Below the pieces are notes generated by a model. It was not told the DNA's origin, ran no database searches, and saw nothing but the letters and a program-made list of their open reading frames with translations. The position numbers and the translations under genes were made by a program. Shown here one piece after another: positions 7,921 through 17,507 of a stretch of 64,000 nt of DNA. Position 1 is the first letter of the stretch; each line of letters opens with the position of its first letter. Source of the stretch: Thermoplasmatota archaeon (GTDB taxonomy: Archaea > Thermoplasmatota > Thermoplasmata > UBA10834). Where the stretch lies: the NCBI GenBank assembly GCA_018818785.1, contig JAHIRF010000002.1, forward strand, positions 62,001 through 126,000. The letters run 5' to 3'.

Positions 7921-8528
7921 CTCATCGTGTCTCCCATCTTTTCTAGTATGGTGTCTAGCATCTGCTGCTCTGGAAGGAGCAGGAAATACCCGTCGAACTC
8001 CTTCTCGAAGCTCTTGAATACCGTGTGTACTGCAATGACCGAGTCCACCTCGATCTCAAGATTTGCTAGCGGAAGGTCGATGATGGCGCCGAGCATATCT
8101 ATGGACACATCTGGTGGTGCTGGTATAAGGTCAGTATCTATCATTTTCGAGACAGCGACAAGGTACCAGCAGAGGCATATGTTGCCTATCTCCCTGAGGG
8201 CGGATGCATGTATCTGCGATAGATTGGATAGGTTGATTTCCTCGTTGGTCAGATGCTTCATGAGGATTGCTGCGGAATTGTCTGATAGAACCACGAGGAC
8301 TCCGCCTCGAAGATCACCGCATAGCTGCGTATAAACGCCGACCACGATCTTGTCCGAACCACCGAGCCATTCACCGACCTCTGAGAACTTCAGGAAGTTG
8401 CACGAGGTCACTTCGTTCACGATTTCGATATCCAGGAGAGATGCGAGTGCAGTGGCCGCGTTTCCTGCGCCAACGTTGGCAAACTCCTTCACGATCCCCA
8501 ATACCTTGCTCTCGTCTATCTCCTTCAT
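7917..8528 (-). CDS. cheC: CheY-P phosphatase CheC
   Basis: This 203-residue protein of the CheC/CheX/FliY family dephosphorylates CheY-P and binds CheD. Both characteristic active-site helices with Glu and Asn three residues apart can be seen, one near the N-terminus (KEFANVGAGNAATAL) and one in the middle (ALREIGNICLCW), so this is a two-site CheC. GVYTQLCGDLRGGVLVVL lies between them. It follows cheA by five bases and overlaps cheD by four bases. Confidence 0.9.
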   Translation of the reverse strand: MKEIDESKVLGIVKEFANVGAGNAATALASLLDIEIVNEVTSCNFLKFSEVGEWLGGSDKIVVGVYTQLCGDLRGGVLVVLSDNSAAILMKHLTNEEINLSNLSQIHASALREIGNICLCWYLVAVSKMIDTDLIPAPPDVSIDMLGAIIDLPLANLEIEVDSVIAVHTVFKSFEKEFDGYFLLLPEQQMLDTILEKMGDTMR

Positions 8529-8533
8529 CTCAA

Positions 8534-10462
8534 TCAGTCTCCGAGGATTGAATCCATGTCCAGTATGAGCGCGATCTTTCCGCTGCCCAATATCGTTCCG
8601 CCGGATATGCCTCTGGTATTCCTCAAGTGCTTATCCAAGGATTTAACGACTATCTGTTGATGCCCAATGAGTTCATCGACCCTGATTGCTGCGCGTCTTT
8701 CACGGCTCTGGACTATCAGAGTGTTGATGCTGTCCTTCTTGGGCGCAAGTTCCAATGCAAAGAAATCGTACATGTCGATGAGAGGCAGCACCTCTCCTCT
8801 CAGTTGCACGACCTCTCTGTTGCGTATGAGCCTTACCTCTGGTCCTTGGAAGCAATGGGATTCGACTACGGAACTCATAGGCGCTGCGTAGATCTGCCCT
8901 CTGATCGAGATCATCATCGCTTCTATGATTGCAAGGGTGAATGGCAGCCATAGCGAGATGGTCGTACCCGCCCCTTTCGAAGTGGACATCATCACAGAGC
9001 CTCCAAGGTTCTCGACACCCTTCTTGACGACATCGAGACCCACCCCTCTGCCGGATGTCTCCGATACTTCAGTCTTGGTGGTGAATCCTGGCAGGAACAT
9101 TAGCTCGATCAGTTCTCGTCCGAGGGCGGCATCTGCCCTATCCTTGGTCATAAATCCCTTGGATACTGCACTCTGTCGTAGCCGGTCGAAATCCAATCCT
9201 TGCCCGTCATCCGTTATCTCTATCAGTACATGGTCTTGTTGCTTGGATGCGACCACTCTGATCAGCCCTTTCGGATTCTTGCCTGCCTTCACCCTCTCAT
9301 CGGGCATCTCGATCCCATGATCGACTGCATTTCGGATTATGTGGATTATGGGTTCGGATATCCTGTCTACGACTGTTCTGTCGAGCTCAATATTCCCCCC
9401 TTCGACTACGAGCTCGGCCTCCTTGGTTTGGTTTTTTGCCAAGTCTCGGACCATCCTTGGGAAGCGACTCATAACATAATCGAGCGGTATCATCCGAATG
9501 CCCAGAACTTTCGCCTGGATACCCGAAGTAAGAGAATCGATCAATGACGATATGTCCTGGAGTTCATAATCGTCGCTCGATGAGGCCATCTCGACTAGTC
9601 TGCTTCGGCCTATGACAAGCTCGCCGACATCATCCAGGAGCTCGTCCAGCTTATCCATCCCTACCTTCACGGTCTGTACAAGGGATGCATCATGGCCGTC
9701 CTTGGTCTTTTTCTCTTGCTTGGGCACTCTCTTCAACTGGTTCTTCTGAGTGCCAGTCTCCCCTTCGAGGAGTTGCTCGACATCAATCATGTTCGCTATT
9801 CTTGACAGGACTTCTCGGTAGTTATCTGCAGGGTCAACTTCTATGACCAATTCGTCGAATGGTCGCTCGTTCTCGATGTCGTTCTCAGATGGTGTCATGC
9901 TGAGGATCGATGCACCCTTCTCTAGCTCCTTCATTATCACTATTGCTCTGGCGGAGGGCAGGGCGCATCTGCGTGCAAGTCTTATCCTGATCACATTTCC
10001 TTTCGGAGCCGCCTTCTCTTCGACTGCGGGGCCCTTCTTCTTCGAGGTCTTCTTCATCTCCTGGGGTTGATTGGTCAGCGATCTCAGATTAATGAGAAGA
10101 TCGGGATTATCACCAACCTCAAGGGTACGTTCGACCTCCGAGACCATGGCTTCTAGCCCATCGATACCCTTGAATATGCCCTCGACCACCGCCTCATTTA
10201 CTGGCAAATCCCCATCTCTGATCGCTGCGAGGATGTCCTCCATCGCATGCGCTGTCTCAGAAATCGCAGTGAGATTCATCATGCTCGCCATGCCTTTGAG
10301 CGTATGGCAAGCCCTGAACATCTGATCTATGAGTTCTTTGTCTTCGCCGCTCGATTCGAGCGCGATGACCGCCTCATTGAGTGAGCGTAGGTACTCCCTA
10401 GACTCGCTCACGAAGAGTTTCGAGTACTTGTTGAGATCGAACTCCTTTGTCAGTTGTATCAC
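8534..10462 (-). CDS. cheA: Chemotaxis histidine kinase CheA
   Basis: This 642-residue kinase has an N-terminal HPt domain with phospho-acceptor His53 in ACHTLKGMASMM and a receptor-response linker around residues 130-250. A dimerisation region follows (MDKLDELLDDVGELVIGRSRL). The HATPase has an N-box HIIRNAVDHGIE, a G1 box DDGQGLD and G2 SGRGVGLDVV, and there is a C-terminal CheW-like domain. The start is GTG 10462, inside the end of cheB with a 4-base overlap. No ATG is available near the family's usual N-terminus. CheA phosphorylates CheY (11528-11893) and CheB (10459-11517) in response to the receptor at 12362-14323. Confidence 0.95.
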   Translation of the reverse strand: MIQLTKEFDLNKYSKLFVSESREYLRSLNEAVIALESSGEDKELIDQMFRACHTLKGMASMMNLTAISETAHAMEDILAAIRDGDLPVNEAVVEGIFKGIDGLEAMVSEVERTLEVGDNPDLLINLRSLTNQPQEMKKTSKKKGPAVEEKAAPKGNVIRIRLARRCALPSARAIVIMKELEKGASILSMTPSENDIENERPFDELVIEVDPADNYREVLSRIANMIDVEQLLEGETGTQKNQLKRVPKQEKKTKDGHDASLVQTVKVGMDKLDELLDDVGELVIGRSRLVEMASSSDDYELQDISSLIDSLTSGIQAKVLGIRMIPLDYVMSRFPRMVRDLAKNQTKEAELVVEGGNIELDRTVVDRISEPIIHIIRNAVDHGIEMPDERVKAGKNPKGLIRVVASKQQDHVLIEITDDGQGLDFDRLRQSAVSKGFMTKDRADAALGRELIELMFLPGFTTKTEVSETSGRGVGLDVVKKGVENLGGSVMMSTSKGAGTTISLWLPFTLAIIEAMMISIRGQIYAAPMSSVVESHCFQGPEVRLIRNREVVQLRGEVLPLIDMYDFFALELAPKKDSINTLIVQSRERRAAIRVDELIGHQQIVVKSLDKHLRNTRGISGGTILGSGKIALILDMDSILGD

Positions 10463-11517
10463 TCCTCTATGAAATCTATCATTCTTCTGGGAATGTCATC
10501 CAGTGGCAGCACTTCGTCCGCTGCGCCTGCACGTATTACCGCGTTGGCCATTCCGAATATCACCGACGATTCCTCGTTCTGAACGATGACCCTGCCGCCA
10601 TATCTCTTGATGACCTCTGCACCTTTTGCACTATCTGACCCCATGCCGGTCAGAACGATGCCCAAAAGCTTCTGTCCATAGCATCGTGCCGCAGTCTCGA
10701 ATAGGATATTCGCAGAAGGCCTGACAAACTGTACCGGCGGACCATCGTCCAGCTTCATCATGATTCCCTTGCGCTCCTTCGGTTCAAGTATAAGATGTGT
10801 GCCGCCAGGTGCCAGATATGTTGTATCGTTCTCGACAAAGACCCCATCCACTGCGAGTCTCACCGATGGACCCTGCACTGAATCCAGTCTTTTCGCGAAA
10901 AGGGTCGAGAATTCTATGGGCAGGTGTTGAACGATGAACATCGATGCTGGGAGGTTCTTAGGCAGTATGGAGAAGACTGTCTCGAGAGCTCGCGGACCTC
11001 CTGTGGATGCGGCCAATACGATGGCCTTAGTCTTAGCACGAACATCCGGCGTCTTCTCAGGTCCAGTTGTGAGCAGACGGGTGGTGATGCTCTCCATCTT
11101 GAGCGCATCCAGCTTCGCCCTCGCTATGGTCCTCAGATGGTTTGCGATTCTAGCCTTGTAGTTGATTATGTCTATGGATATGGTTCCGCTCGGTTTGGGT
11201 ATGAAATCGACTGCTCCCTGGGACAATGCTCTCAGTGGCAGCTGGCCATCCAACTTGTCCATTGCGCTGAGCATGACGACCCTTGTGGGTCTGTTTTTCA
11301 TTATCATCTGGAGGGTCGTGAGCCCATCCATACGAGGCATCTGTATGTCAAGGAGTACGATATCTGGCCTGAGGCGCTCGACCTTCTCGAGCGCTTCGAC
11401 GCCATCCTTTGCTGTATCTACGACGGTCAGTCCTTCCTCTGACTCCAACATGTCGCGTAGAACTACTCGCATATACGCGCTATCGTCGACGACGAGGATC
11501 TTGACCGAGTCAGGCAT
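10459..11517 (-). CDS. cheB: Protein-glutamate methylesterase/response regulator CheB
   Basis: This 352-residue protein has an N-terminal receiver domain (ILVVDDSAYMR, phospho-acceptor Asp57 in VLLDIQMPRMDG). A linker leads to a methylesterase domain with catalytic Ser in AASTGGPRAL, His in VQHLPIEFSTLFAKRL and Asp in GMGSDSAKGAE. It removes methyl groups from the chemoreceptor, opposing cheR at 14528. It follows cheY by ten bases and overlaps cheA by four. Unlike the fusion at 1-2010, it keeps its receiver and is therefore the canonical adaptation enzyme. Confidence 0.95.
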   Translation of the reverse strand: MPDSVKILVVDDSAYMRVVLRDMLESEEGLTVVDTAKDGVEALEKVERLRPDIVLLDIQMPRMDGLTTLQMIMKNRPTRVVMLSAMDKLDGQLPLRALSQGAVDFIPKPSGTISIDIINYKARIANHLRTIARAKLDALKMESITTRLLTTGPEKTPDVRAKTKAIVLAASTGGPRALETVFSILPKNLPASMFIVQHLPIEFSTLFAKRLDSVQGPSVRLAVDGVFVENDTTYLAPGGTHLILEPKERKGIMMKLDDGPPVQFVRPSANILFETAARCYGQKLLGIVLTGMGSDSAKGAEVIKRYGGRVIVQNEESSVIFGMANAVIRAGAADEVLPLDDIPRRMIDFIEE

Positions 11518-11527
11518 CAGACACCTC

Positions 11528-11893
11528 TCACATGCCCATCTGCAGGACCGCGTTCACGGATTCGAGAACATCATCGGCTGTGAATGGTTTCATTATGAAG
11601 TCTAGAGCGCCGGCTTCCAGCGCTCTCATGACGGTCTTCTGGTGGCCTAGCGCGGAGACCATGATGATCTTGACCTTGTCATCGGCCTCCTTGAGTCTCT
11701 TGACGGTTTCGATGCCATCAGTCTCCGGCATCACGATATCCATCGTGATGACATCTGCCCCGAACTTCTTGAAGAGCTCAAGCGCTTCATCTGCATTCTT
11801 TGCTTCCATGACCTTGTGTCCGCCGTTCTCAAGGATGTTCTTGATCACTCTACGCATGAATTCGGAATCGTCTACCACGAGAACCGTTGCCAT
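11528..11893 (-). CDS. cheY: Chemotaxis response regulator CheY
   Basis: This 121-residue single receiver domain contains VLVVDDSEFMR, phospho-acceptor Asp52 in VITMDIVMPETDG, the conserved Thr/Ser position IIMVSALG and Lys in DFIMKPF. I chose ATG 11893 over 11920 because GGAGG lies about 9 nt upstream and the family starts here. The gene lies one base after the cheW stop codon. In archaea CheY-P acts on the archaellum through adaptor proteins such as CheF. No archaellum or cheF gene is in this window. Confidence 0.93.
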   Translation of the reverse strand: MATVLVVDDSEFMRRVIKNILENGGHKVMEAKNADEALELFKKFGADVITMDIVMPETDGIETVKRLKEADDKVKIIMVSALGHQKTVMRALEAGALDFIMKPFTADDVLESVNAVLQMGM

Positions 11894-11894
11894 C

Positions 11895-12362
11895 TTATCG
11901 TCCTCCTTCAGGGGTTTCATTCGGTGATAATTCCAATATCTTGACCGGATCGATAATGGTTATCAGTCGATCGCCCAACTTGGCGATGCCGCGGACATAT
12001 TCGGACTCAAGCGAATCGGCAACGTATGATGGGGGTGCCTCCACATCCGATGCGGACAGCCTCAAGACCTCGGATACTTCATCGACGAGGAACCCCACAG
12101 GGGCGTCAGGTGCCTCGACCACCACAATCTTTGTCGCCTCGCCAGGAGATTTCGTTTCTAACCCTAACCTCTTCCTGAGATCTATTATCGTCACCAGCTT
12201 CCCTCTAAGGTTCATGACTCCCTCTATGTATGATTGGGTTCGGTGCACCTTAGCGATCTCATCCAGGTCCTTTATCTCTTTGACACTGACGATATCGAAT
12301 GCGTACTCTTCCTTTCCAAGTCTGAAGACTATGTATTGCTGGGTCGGAGTCGGTTGGTCCAT
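11895..12362 (-). CDS. cheW: Chemotaxis coupling protein CheW
   Basis: The 155-residue CheW domain protein contains YIVFRLGKEEYAFDI near the N-terminus, IEGVMNLRGKLVTIIDLRKRLGL in the middle and GIAKLGDRLITIIDPVKIL near the end. It bridges the receptor and CheA. Its ATG shares one base with the TGA of the receptor gene (TGATG), giving tight coupling. Confidence 0.94.
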   Translation of the reverse strand: MDQPTPTQQYIVFRLGKEEYAFDIVSVKEIKDLDEIAKVHRTQSYIEGVMNLRGKLVTIIDLRKRLGLETKSPGEATKIVVVEAPDAPVGFLVDEVSEVLRLSASDVEAPPSYVADSLESEYVRGIAKLGDRLITIIDPVKILELSPNETPEGGR

Positions 12363-14323
12363 CAGTTCCGCTCCTTCTTTCCAGACGTTCCAGTCTCTTC
12401 ATGCACTTGTTCGATGATTTCCTGATTGACGGTGGATATGCTCTTTGTGATTTCATTCAAGGCGTTGGCGAGGTCGGCGAGATCCTGAGCTGAGGCAGTC
12501 AGTTCTTCCATTCCCGCAGCGACTTCTTCTGTTGATGCGGAGACCTCTTCGACAGATGATGAAGTCTCATTCGCTATACTGGCGACCTCATCGAGATTCT
12601 TCGCAAGGCTCTCAGTAAGGGCCTTCTGCTCTTCCGTCGATGAGCTTATCTCCTGAACCATGGCAGCCGTCTCCTCTACAGTGGCCGCTATGTCCTCGAG
12701 CGATTTGAGTGCGTCAGAAATTGTCCTCGTTCCTTCGGTGACATTCATTCGGGTCTGATCCATCTTGTGGGTGCTAGAATCGATGTCTCGCTCGACTGAT
12801 TCGAGTAATCCCTGAATCTGGCTTGCTGCCTTTCTGGACCCTTCTGCGAGCTTTCGCACCTCATCTGCGACGACGGCGAAGCCTCTTCCATGTTCCCCTG
12901 CCCTTGCAGCCTCTATTGCCGCGTTGAGTGAGAGCAAGTTGGTCTGTTGTGCTATATTAGTGATTATCATGACAATCTCGGCGATCTCCTTGGACTTCTT
13001 GGATAGAGCGTTCATTGCCTCAGCGGTCTCTTCGACACTGGTCAGCAGACTCTTTATCCTCTGCAGCGCATCCTCGGCAGACCTGCTGCCATTCTGTGCC
13101 ACATCGCTTGCATCCTCGGACGCTCTGGCTGCGTTTTGAGAACTCTGGACCACATCGTATATCGCTTTCGTCTGCTCGCCAAGCATCCTCACCATCTCAT
13201 CGACCTTGGCCGCCTGTATCTGGGCGCCCATCGAGGTTTGGGTGACAGAGGTTGATACCTGTTGGGTAGCGTCCGTCATGTGCTTGGCGGTCTCCGCGAG
13301 GATGGCTGATGATTCGAGGATCGTCTTCGATGCGACCTGTATCTGTTCCGTGAGCGTGATGAGGTTCGTCCTCATCTTTCTGAAGCTGCTTACGAGTCTT
13401 GCAAGATCGCCTTTTGCCTCGGCGTCGATATCAACTGTCCAGTCACCTGCCGAGATCGCCTCGGCGCTTTCGATGAGTTTCTGGAGAGGCTTCGAAGTAT
13501 TATCGATGAGAAGATTCATGGCCTTCACGAGGTCGCCTATCTCGTCATTACTTACCTTGAGTTCCAACCTGGTCGTGAAATTACCCTCAGAGATTGTCAT
13601 AGCTGCCTTGGAAACAGTCACAATCGGTCTTGTGACCGTAATCGAAACGAACATGGATATGATCGATATTATGATGGCGACCGAAGTGCTTCCGATGATT
13701 GTCCAGAATATGCTAGTCTTTATGGTCTCCTCAGCGACGATGTTCATTAGGGATGCACCATCGACGCATGTCTCAATGAGATCGTTCATCGCGGAGTTGA
13801 TGGCTACCATCTCGATGGTGGCATCGTGCATGGATGCGGCTGCTGCAACATAATCTGCATAATCTAGTTCGCTGAGGACGGCGCTGAGTGCTGTCTGATA
13901 TTGAGCCCATCTGGTATCTATGGTGCTGAGGGCCGCCGTCTGAGCAGTCAACAGGTCCTGCCTTCCTTGATTGGTCACTATCTCAGCCATATTTGGCAGG
14001 ACATTGAAGCTGTAGCTCTGTTTGAATATTGAGACGAAACTGTTGAAATCCTGCACTTGGGTCAACAGGACAATCCTATATTGTGTCGCCCCGAGGGAAC
14101 CATGGTTCACATAATACAGGATGAACATGTTTTCCACCTCTGCGAGTGTGGTGGATCCGTTGGCGATGAATGAGGCCACCTGCATGTTCTCAGTATAGAG
14201 GACCTCAACGTTTCCTTTGATGTTGTTCAAACCGTCAAGGGCAAGAAAGCTAAGGCCTGCCACGGGCACCAATACCAGAACGAGTATCACAGACACTAGT
14301 TTCGCAGTGAGGGGGAATCTCAA
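12362..14323 (-). CDS. Methyl-accepting chemotaxis protein
   Basis: This 653-residue receptor has TM1 at about residues 8-29 and an extracytoplasmic helical sensor of about 170 residues, probably a four-helix bundle. TM2 is at about 205-230, followed by a HAMP domain (230-282), a second HAMP-like stretch (to about 335) and a long cytoplasmic signalling coiled coil. The hairpin tip is strongly conserved: [16 protein letters not shown] followed by [20 protein letters not shown] and [13 protein letters not shown]. The ligand cannot be read from the sequence. It is the first gene of the che operon and the only transmembrane receptor in the window. Confidence 0.93.
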   Translation of the reverse strand: MRFPLTAKLVSVILVLVLVPVAGLSFLALDGLNNIKGNVEVLYTENMQVASFIANGSTTLAEVENMFILYYVNHGSLGATQYRIVLLTQVQDFNSFVSIFKQSYSFNVLPNMAEIVTNQGRQDLLTAQTAALSTIDTRWAQYQTALSAVLSELDYADYVAAAASMHDATIEMVAINSAMNDLIETCVDGASLMNIVAEETIKTSIFWTIIGSTSVAIIISIISMFVSITVTRPIVTVSKAAMTISEGNFTTRLELKVSNDEIGDLVKAMNLLIDNTSKPLQKLIESAEAISAGDWTVDIDAEAKGDLARLVSSFRKMRTNLITLTEQIQVASKTILESSAILAETAKHMTDATQQVSTSVTQTSMGAQIQAAKVDEMVRMLGEQTKAIYDVVQSSQNAARASEDASDVAQNGSRSAEDALQRIKSLLTSVEETAEAMNALSKKSKEIAEIVMIITNIAQQTNLLSLNAAIEAARAGEHGRGFAVVADEVRKLAEGSRKAASQIQGLLESVERDIDSSTHKMDQTRMNVTEGTRTISDALKSLEDIAATVEETAAMVQEISSSTEEQKALTESLAKNLDEVASIANETSSSVEEVSASTEEVAAGMEELTASAQDLADLANALNEITKSISTVNQEIIEQVHEETGTSGKKERN

Positions 14324-14410
14324 CGAATCACCTTGACAACACTCGGGTGAGATTCATTTGTACTTTCATTCGAAAGCCTTCTGAGCACCCGCATCATGGT
14401 CAAAATCACC

Positions 14411-14438
14411 CTGGACAATATAAAAGTATGTCGTCCAG
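14411..14438. promoter_or_regulatory. TATA element framed by an inverted repeat between cheR and the che operon
   Basis: CTGGAC and GTCCAG, a perfect 6-bp inverted repeat, enclose AATATAAAAG, which is a plausible TATA box read on either strand. It lies about 90-100 bp from both divergent genes. The arrangement suggests one regulator site controlling both transcripts, but no binding protein is known. Confidence 0.45.
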
Positions 14439-14527
14439 AAACTCATTATTGAGGATATGAGATTCTTCACCACCTGCAGCATAGCGAAGCAAGAGACTAT
14501 CTAACCTGATTGGTATCTACGAATGGC

Positions 14528-15352
14528 ATGACGACGACTGATGATGAGGCGATAGCGCATATCCGTGATCATCTGCTGAAATCCCGAGGAATCGACATAT
14601 CTGGTTATTCCCCTACTTTCATGATGCGCAGTCTGAGGAAACGAATGGGTCGATCATCGATGCCAGATGTCGGATCCTACGTCGATCTGCTTATCCACGA
14701 TGATGCCGAGACAACTGAACTGATAAGCGCTCTTTCCATAAATGTGACCGAATTCTTCCGTGACGATGGGGCATTCGAGGCGCTTTCTGAGAAGATCATA
14801 CGTCCCTTGCTCAGGTCAAAGCGGGAAACTGGGGGTATATTGCGAATATGGAGCGCTGGATGTGCCACGGGTCAGGAGACCTATACGATTGCAATATGTC
14901 TTAATGAGGAGATGCGCCGTGCGAATATGCCGGAGGATATGGTTGCGAGCATAACTGGCACAGACATATCCGCGAGCGCACTGGCGTTCGCTAGAAAAGG
15001 CGATTATTCTGAATTGCAGGTGAAGAATGTCCCTGCGTACCTTCTCAAACGCTACTTTATCAAGAACGAGTCGTCCTATGAGATCAACGACCTTCTCCGA
15101 AAGAGAGTCAGGTTCATGAAGGAGGATCTGATGGAGACTCCCAAGAGCAAGTTCTTCGATGCGATAATCTGCAGGAATGTGCTCATCTACTTCTCTCGGC
15201 CTTCCCATGACGAAGTGATCGAGAATTTGCATGAATCACTTCGATCCGGCGGCTTCTTGATGCTTGGCAGGACGGAGGCACTCATGGGTCGTGTGAGGAC
15301 CAGCTTCGAGATGATCGATCCCGAGAATAGAATCTTCGTTAAGGTGAGTTGA
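14528..15352 (+). CDS. cheR: Chemotaxis protein methyltransferase CheR
   Basis: From ATG 14528 the product has 274 residues (an in-frame TTG at 14510 is the alternative). The N-terminal helical domain contains MMRSLRKRMGRSS. The SAM-binding domain has IWSAGCATGQETYTIAI, ITGTDISASALAFA and IICRNVLIYF, and NVTEFFRDDGAF precedes it. It methylates receptor glutamates and is divergent from the receptor operon. It carries no fused CheB, unlike the gene at 1-2010. Confidence 0.94.
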   Translation: MTTTDDEAIAHIRDHLLKSRGIDISGYSPTFMMRSLRKRMGRSSMPDVGSYVDLLIHDDAETTELISALSINVTEFFRDDGAFEALSEKIIRPLLRSKRETGGILRIWSAGCATGQETYTIAICLNEEMRRANMPEDMVASITGTDISASALAFARKGDYSELQVKNVPAYLLKRYFIKNESSYEINDLLRKRVRFMKEDLMETPKSKFFDAIICRNVLIYFSRPSHDEVIENLHESLRSGGFLMLGRTEALMGRVRTSFEMIDPENRIFVKVS

Positions 15353-15360
15353 ACAGATGC

Positions 15361-15639
15361 TCAAGCGAATGACAATTCGTCTGACATCGCATGAGCGATA
15401 TCATCCTGCATCCGTTGGAGCTCGTCTTCTGAGAATTCGGAGAGTTCAGCGAGACTGGGTACTTCCACATCATTCATGAAATCTCTTATTGATTGATAAT
15501 TTGCAGTCATCTGGGACTTGATCTCGTCCTGCATACGGTCAATCTCATCGGAGGACATCATGGTGGAGATCATATTTGCGAGCGTGACCCCTTTCTCCTC
15601 AGCCTGGCTCATGAGTTTCTCAATTCCATAGCTAGACAT
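15361..15639 (-). CDS. Small acidic helical protein of unknown function
   Basis: This 92-residue product (ATG 15639, preceded by AGGATGAGG at good spacing) is rich in Met, Ser, Glu and Asp. It is predicted to be helical, with two similar segments: SSDEIDRMQDEIKSQM and SEDELQRMQDDIAHAM. These look like an internal duplication. A TATA-like TTAATATATATC lies about 50 nt upstream. The gene is convergent with cheR and only eight bases from its stop, so it may work with chemotaxis, though nothing proves it. No family is recognised. Confidence 0.55.
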   Translation of the reverse strand: MSSYGIEKLMSQAEEKGVTLANMISTMMSSDEIDRMQDEIKSQMTANYQSIRDFMNDVEVPSLAELSEFSEDELQRMQDDIAHAMSDELSFA

Positions 15640-15717
15640 ATGCCTCATCCTTCGTATGACAATCGTCTGACGCAGTATTGTCGCTGACGATATATATTAA
15701 TTGCTATGGATGATGGG

Positions 15718-16641
15718 CTACTTCACGATGTCCAGCCAGGATGAGTATTTGTCGTCCTTGCCTCTGGCGATCTGAAGGAATTTTTCCTGAAGTGCCATAG
15801 TGGTGGGGCCAGGTGAACCGTTGCCAACATTCCTTCGGTCTACCTCTCTGATAGGAGTGACTTCTGCTGCAGTGCCCGTAAAGAAGAGCTCATCAGCAAG
15901 ATACATTTCGCCTCTGGAGAAATCTTGTTCGATCACCACAAACCCGAGATCTCTTGCGACTGTCATGACCGATTCTCTTGTTATGCCGGGAAGTACTCCT
16001 GTGCTAAGCGGCGGAGTCAGTAGCTTGCCATTCCTGACCATGAATATGTTCTCGCCGGAACCCTCGGCAACCATGTGCTGATCGTTGAGCATTATTGCTT
16101 CATCGAAACCATTCAGCTTCGCCTCCATGACTGCGAGAGCGCTGTTCAGGTAATCGCCGCATACCTTTGCGGTTGCGGGGACCGATCCAACGGGCATCCT
16201 ATGCCATGAGGATGTGTGCACCCTGATACCCTTCTTCATGCCTTCATCCCCTAGGTACGACCCCATGGGGAATGCGACGATGAATGTCTCGACGGGATAG
16301 CCGAGCGGGTTCACTCCGATGCCAGAAACCCCGAAGAATGAAATCGGCCGTATATAGCATGAATCCAGGTGGTTCACTTTGACGAGTTCTCTCGCTGCAG
16401 TGCAGAGTTCATCGATGCTATGCGGTATCTCCATGTTGATTGCCTTTGCAGATGTGTGGAGTCTGGACATGTGCTCCTTCAGCCTGAAGATCGCGGGTCC
16501 TTTGTCCGTGCTGTAGCATCTGATTCCTTCGAAGGCTCCTGTCCCGTAATGCAGGCAATGCGTGAGCACGTGGACGGTCGCATCCTTCCACGATATCAAC
16601 TCTCCATTCTTCCAGATCTTCTCCATTGGTTGAATCTGCAT
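15718..16641 (-). CDS. ilvE: Branched-chain amino-acid aminotransferase
   Basis: This 307-residue fold IV PLP enzyme catalyses the last transamination to Leu, Ile and Val. It shows HYGTGAFEGIRCY near residue 32, GVNPLGYP, the PLP-Lys region (VPATAKVCGDYLNSALA), LNDQHMVAEGSGENIFMV and TPIREVDRRNVG near the C-terminus. AGAGGAG precedes the ATG. It is the last gene of the ilv operon, 22 bp after the fumarylacetoacetate-hydrolase-family gene. Confidence 0.92.
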   Translation of the reverse strand: MQIQPMEKIWKNGELISWKDATVHVLTHCLHYGTGAFEGIRCYSTDKGPAIFRLKEHMSRLHTSAKAINMEIPHSIDELCTAARELVKVNHLDSCYIRPISFFGVSGIGVNPLGYPVETFIVAFPMGSYLGDEGMKKGIRVHTSSWHRMPVGSVPATAKVCGDYLNSALAVMEAKLNGFDEAIMLNDQHMVAEGSGENIFMVRNGKLLTPPLSTGVLPGITRESVMTVARDLGFVVIEQDFSRGEMYLADELFFTGTAAEVTPIREVDRRNVGNGSPGPTTMALQEKFLQIARGKDDKYSSWLDIVK

Positions 16642-16663
16642 GGTCTAATCTCCTCTCATGATC

Positions 16664-17455
16664 CTAACTGACTACCCTGTTCTTCAAGCATCCGATACCT
16701 TCAAGATCGACCTCGACCAGGTCTCCGGGTCTCATGGCGGCGATTCCAGATGGTGTTCCCGTTGCAATGACATCTCCTGGCTCAAGTGTCATTACATTTG
16801 ATATGTATTCGACCAAAGCCGCGTCATCGAACACCCTGTCGGATAATGGTGCATCCTGTACGATGTTCCCGTTCAACCTGGTCAATATGCGTGTCGGGGC
16901 CTGGCCTGAGACGAACGGGCCCATCGGGGCAAATGTGTCGAAGCCTTTCGCCCTTGTCCAATCAGGGTCGATCTTCTGGAGGTCGCGGGCGGTGACATCG
17001 TTCATGCATGTGAAGCCGAAAATATGGGATCCGCCGTCATCGGTGTGCCTGGCCCTCTTGCCGATTATTATAGCGGATTCGCCCTCGTAATCTACTCTCG
17101 AAGACATCTGCGGTATGCGTATATCGTCTCCTGGACCGATTATTGCAGAGGACGGTTTTGTGAAGATTATTGGCACCTTCGGTACCTCCCAGTTCATCTC
17201 CTCTATATGACTTCGATAGTTGAGTCCGATGCAGATGATTTTGGACGGTCTCGGAAATGGTGCGAGCACGGTGACTCGCAAGGATGGGTGACGGATCGCC
17301 TTCTCGGCGAATCCATGGCTGAGAACGTCCTCCATGGAGGTCTGGTCCGTCTCTATGACTTCGTCTCCATCGACGATTCCGACGAACATTCGGTCCTCAA
17401 TCCTGAATCGGCCCAGCCGGATTCCGTTTGGTATCGAGGGTTCCAACTTATCCAC
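16664..17455 (-). CDS. Fumarylacetoacetate hydrolase (FAH) family protein
   Basis: This 263-residue protein has the FAH fold. IICIGLNYRSHIEEM opens the catalytic domain, VDYEGESAIIIGKRA carries the acidic metal-binding residues, and FTCMNDVTARDLQ, GFDTFAPMGPFV and DVIATGTPSGIAAMRPGDLVEVDLEGIG follow. The family includes hydrolases and decarboxylases of 2-oxo or diketo acids. Its place between ilvC and ilvE suggests it handles a keto-acid side product or an enol of the branched-chain pathway, which is inference. The start is GTG 17455, or TTG 17449 which has better Shine-Dalgarno spacing. Confidence 0.85.
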   Translation of the reverse strand: MDKLEPSIPNGIRLGRFRIEDRMFVGIVDGDEVIETDQTSMEDVLSHGFAEKAIRHPSLRVTVLAPFPRPSKIICIGLNYRSHIEEMNWEVPKVPIIFTKPSSAIIGPGDDIRIPQMSSRVDYEGESAIIIGKRARHTDDGGSHIFGFTCMNDVTARDLQKIDPDWTRAKGFDTFAPMGPFVSGQAPTRILTRLNGNIVQDAPLSDRVFDDAALVEYISNVMTLEPGDVIATGTPSGIAAMRPGDLVEVDLEGIGCLKNRVVS

Positions 17456-17507
17456 CTACTGCGATGTAGACATTAGGCATCGATCATGTATGTCTTTCTC
17501 GGATGCC

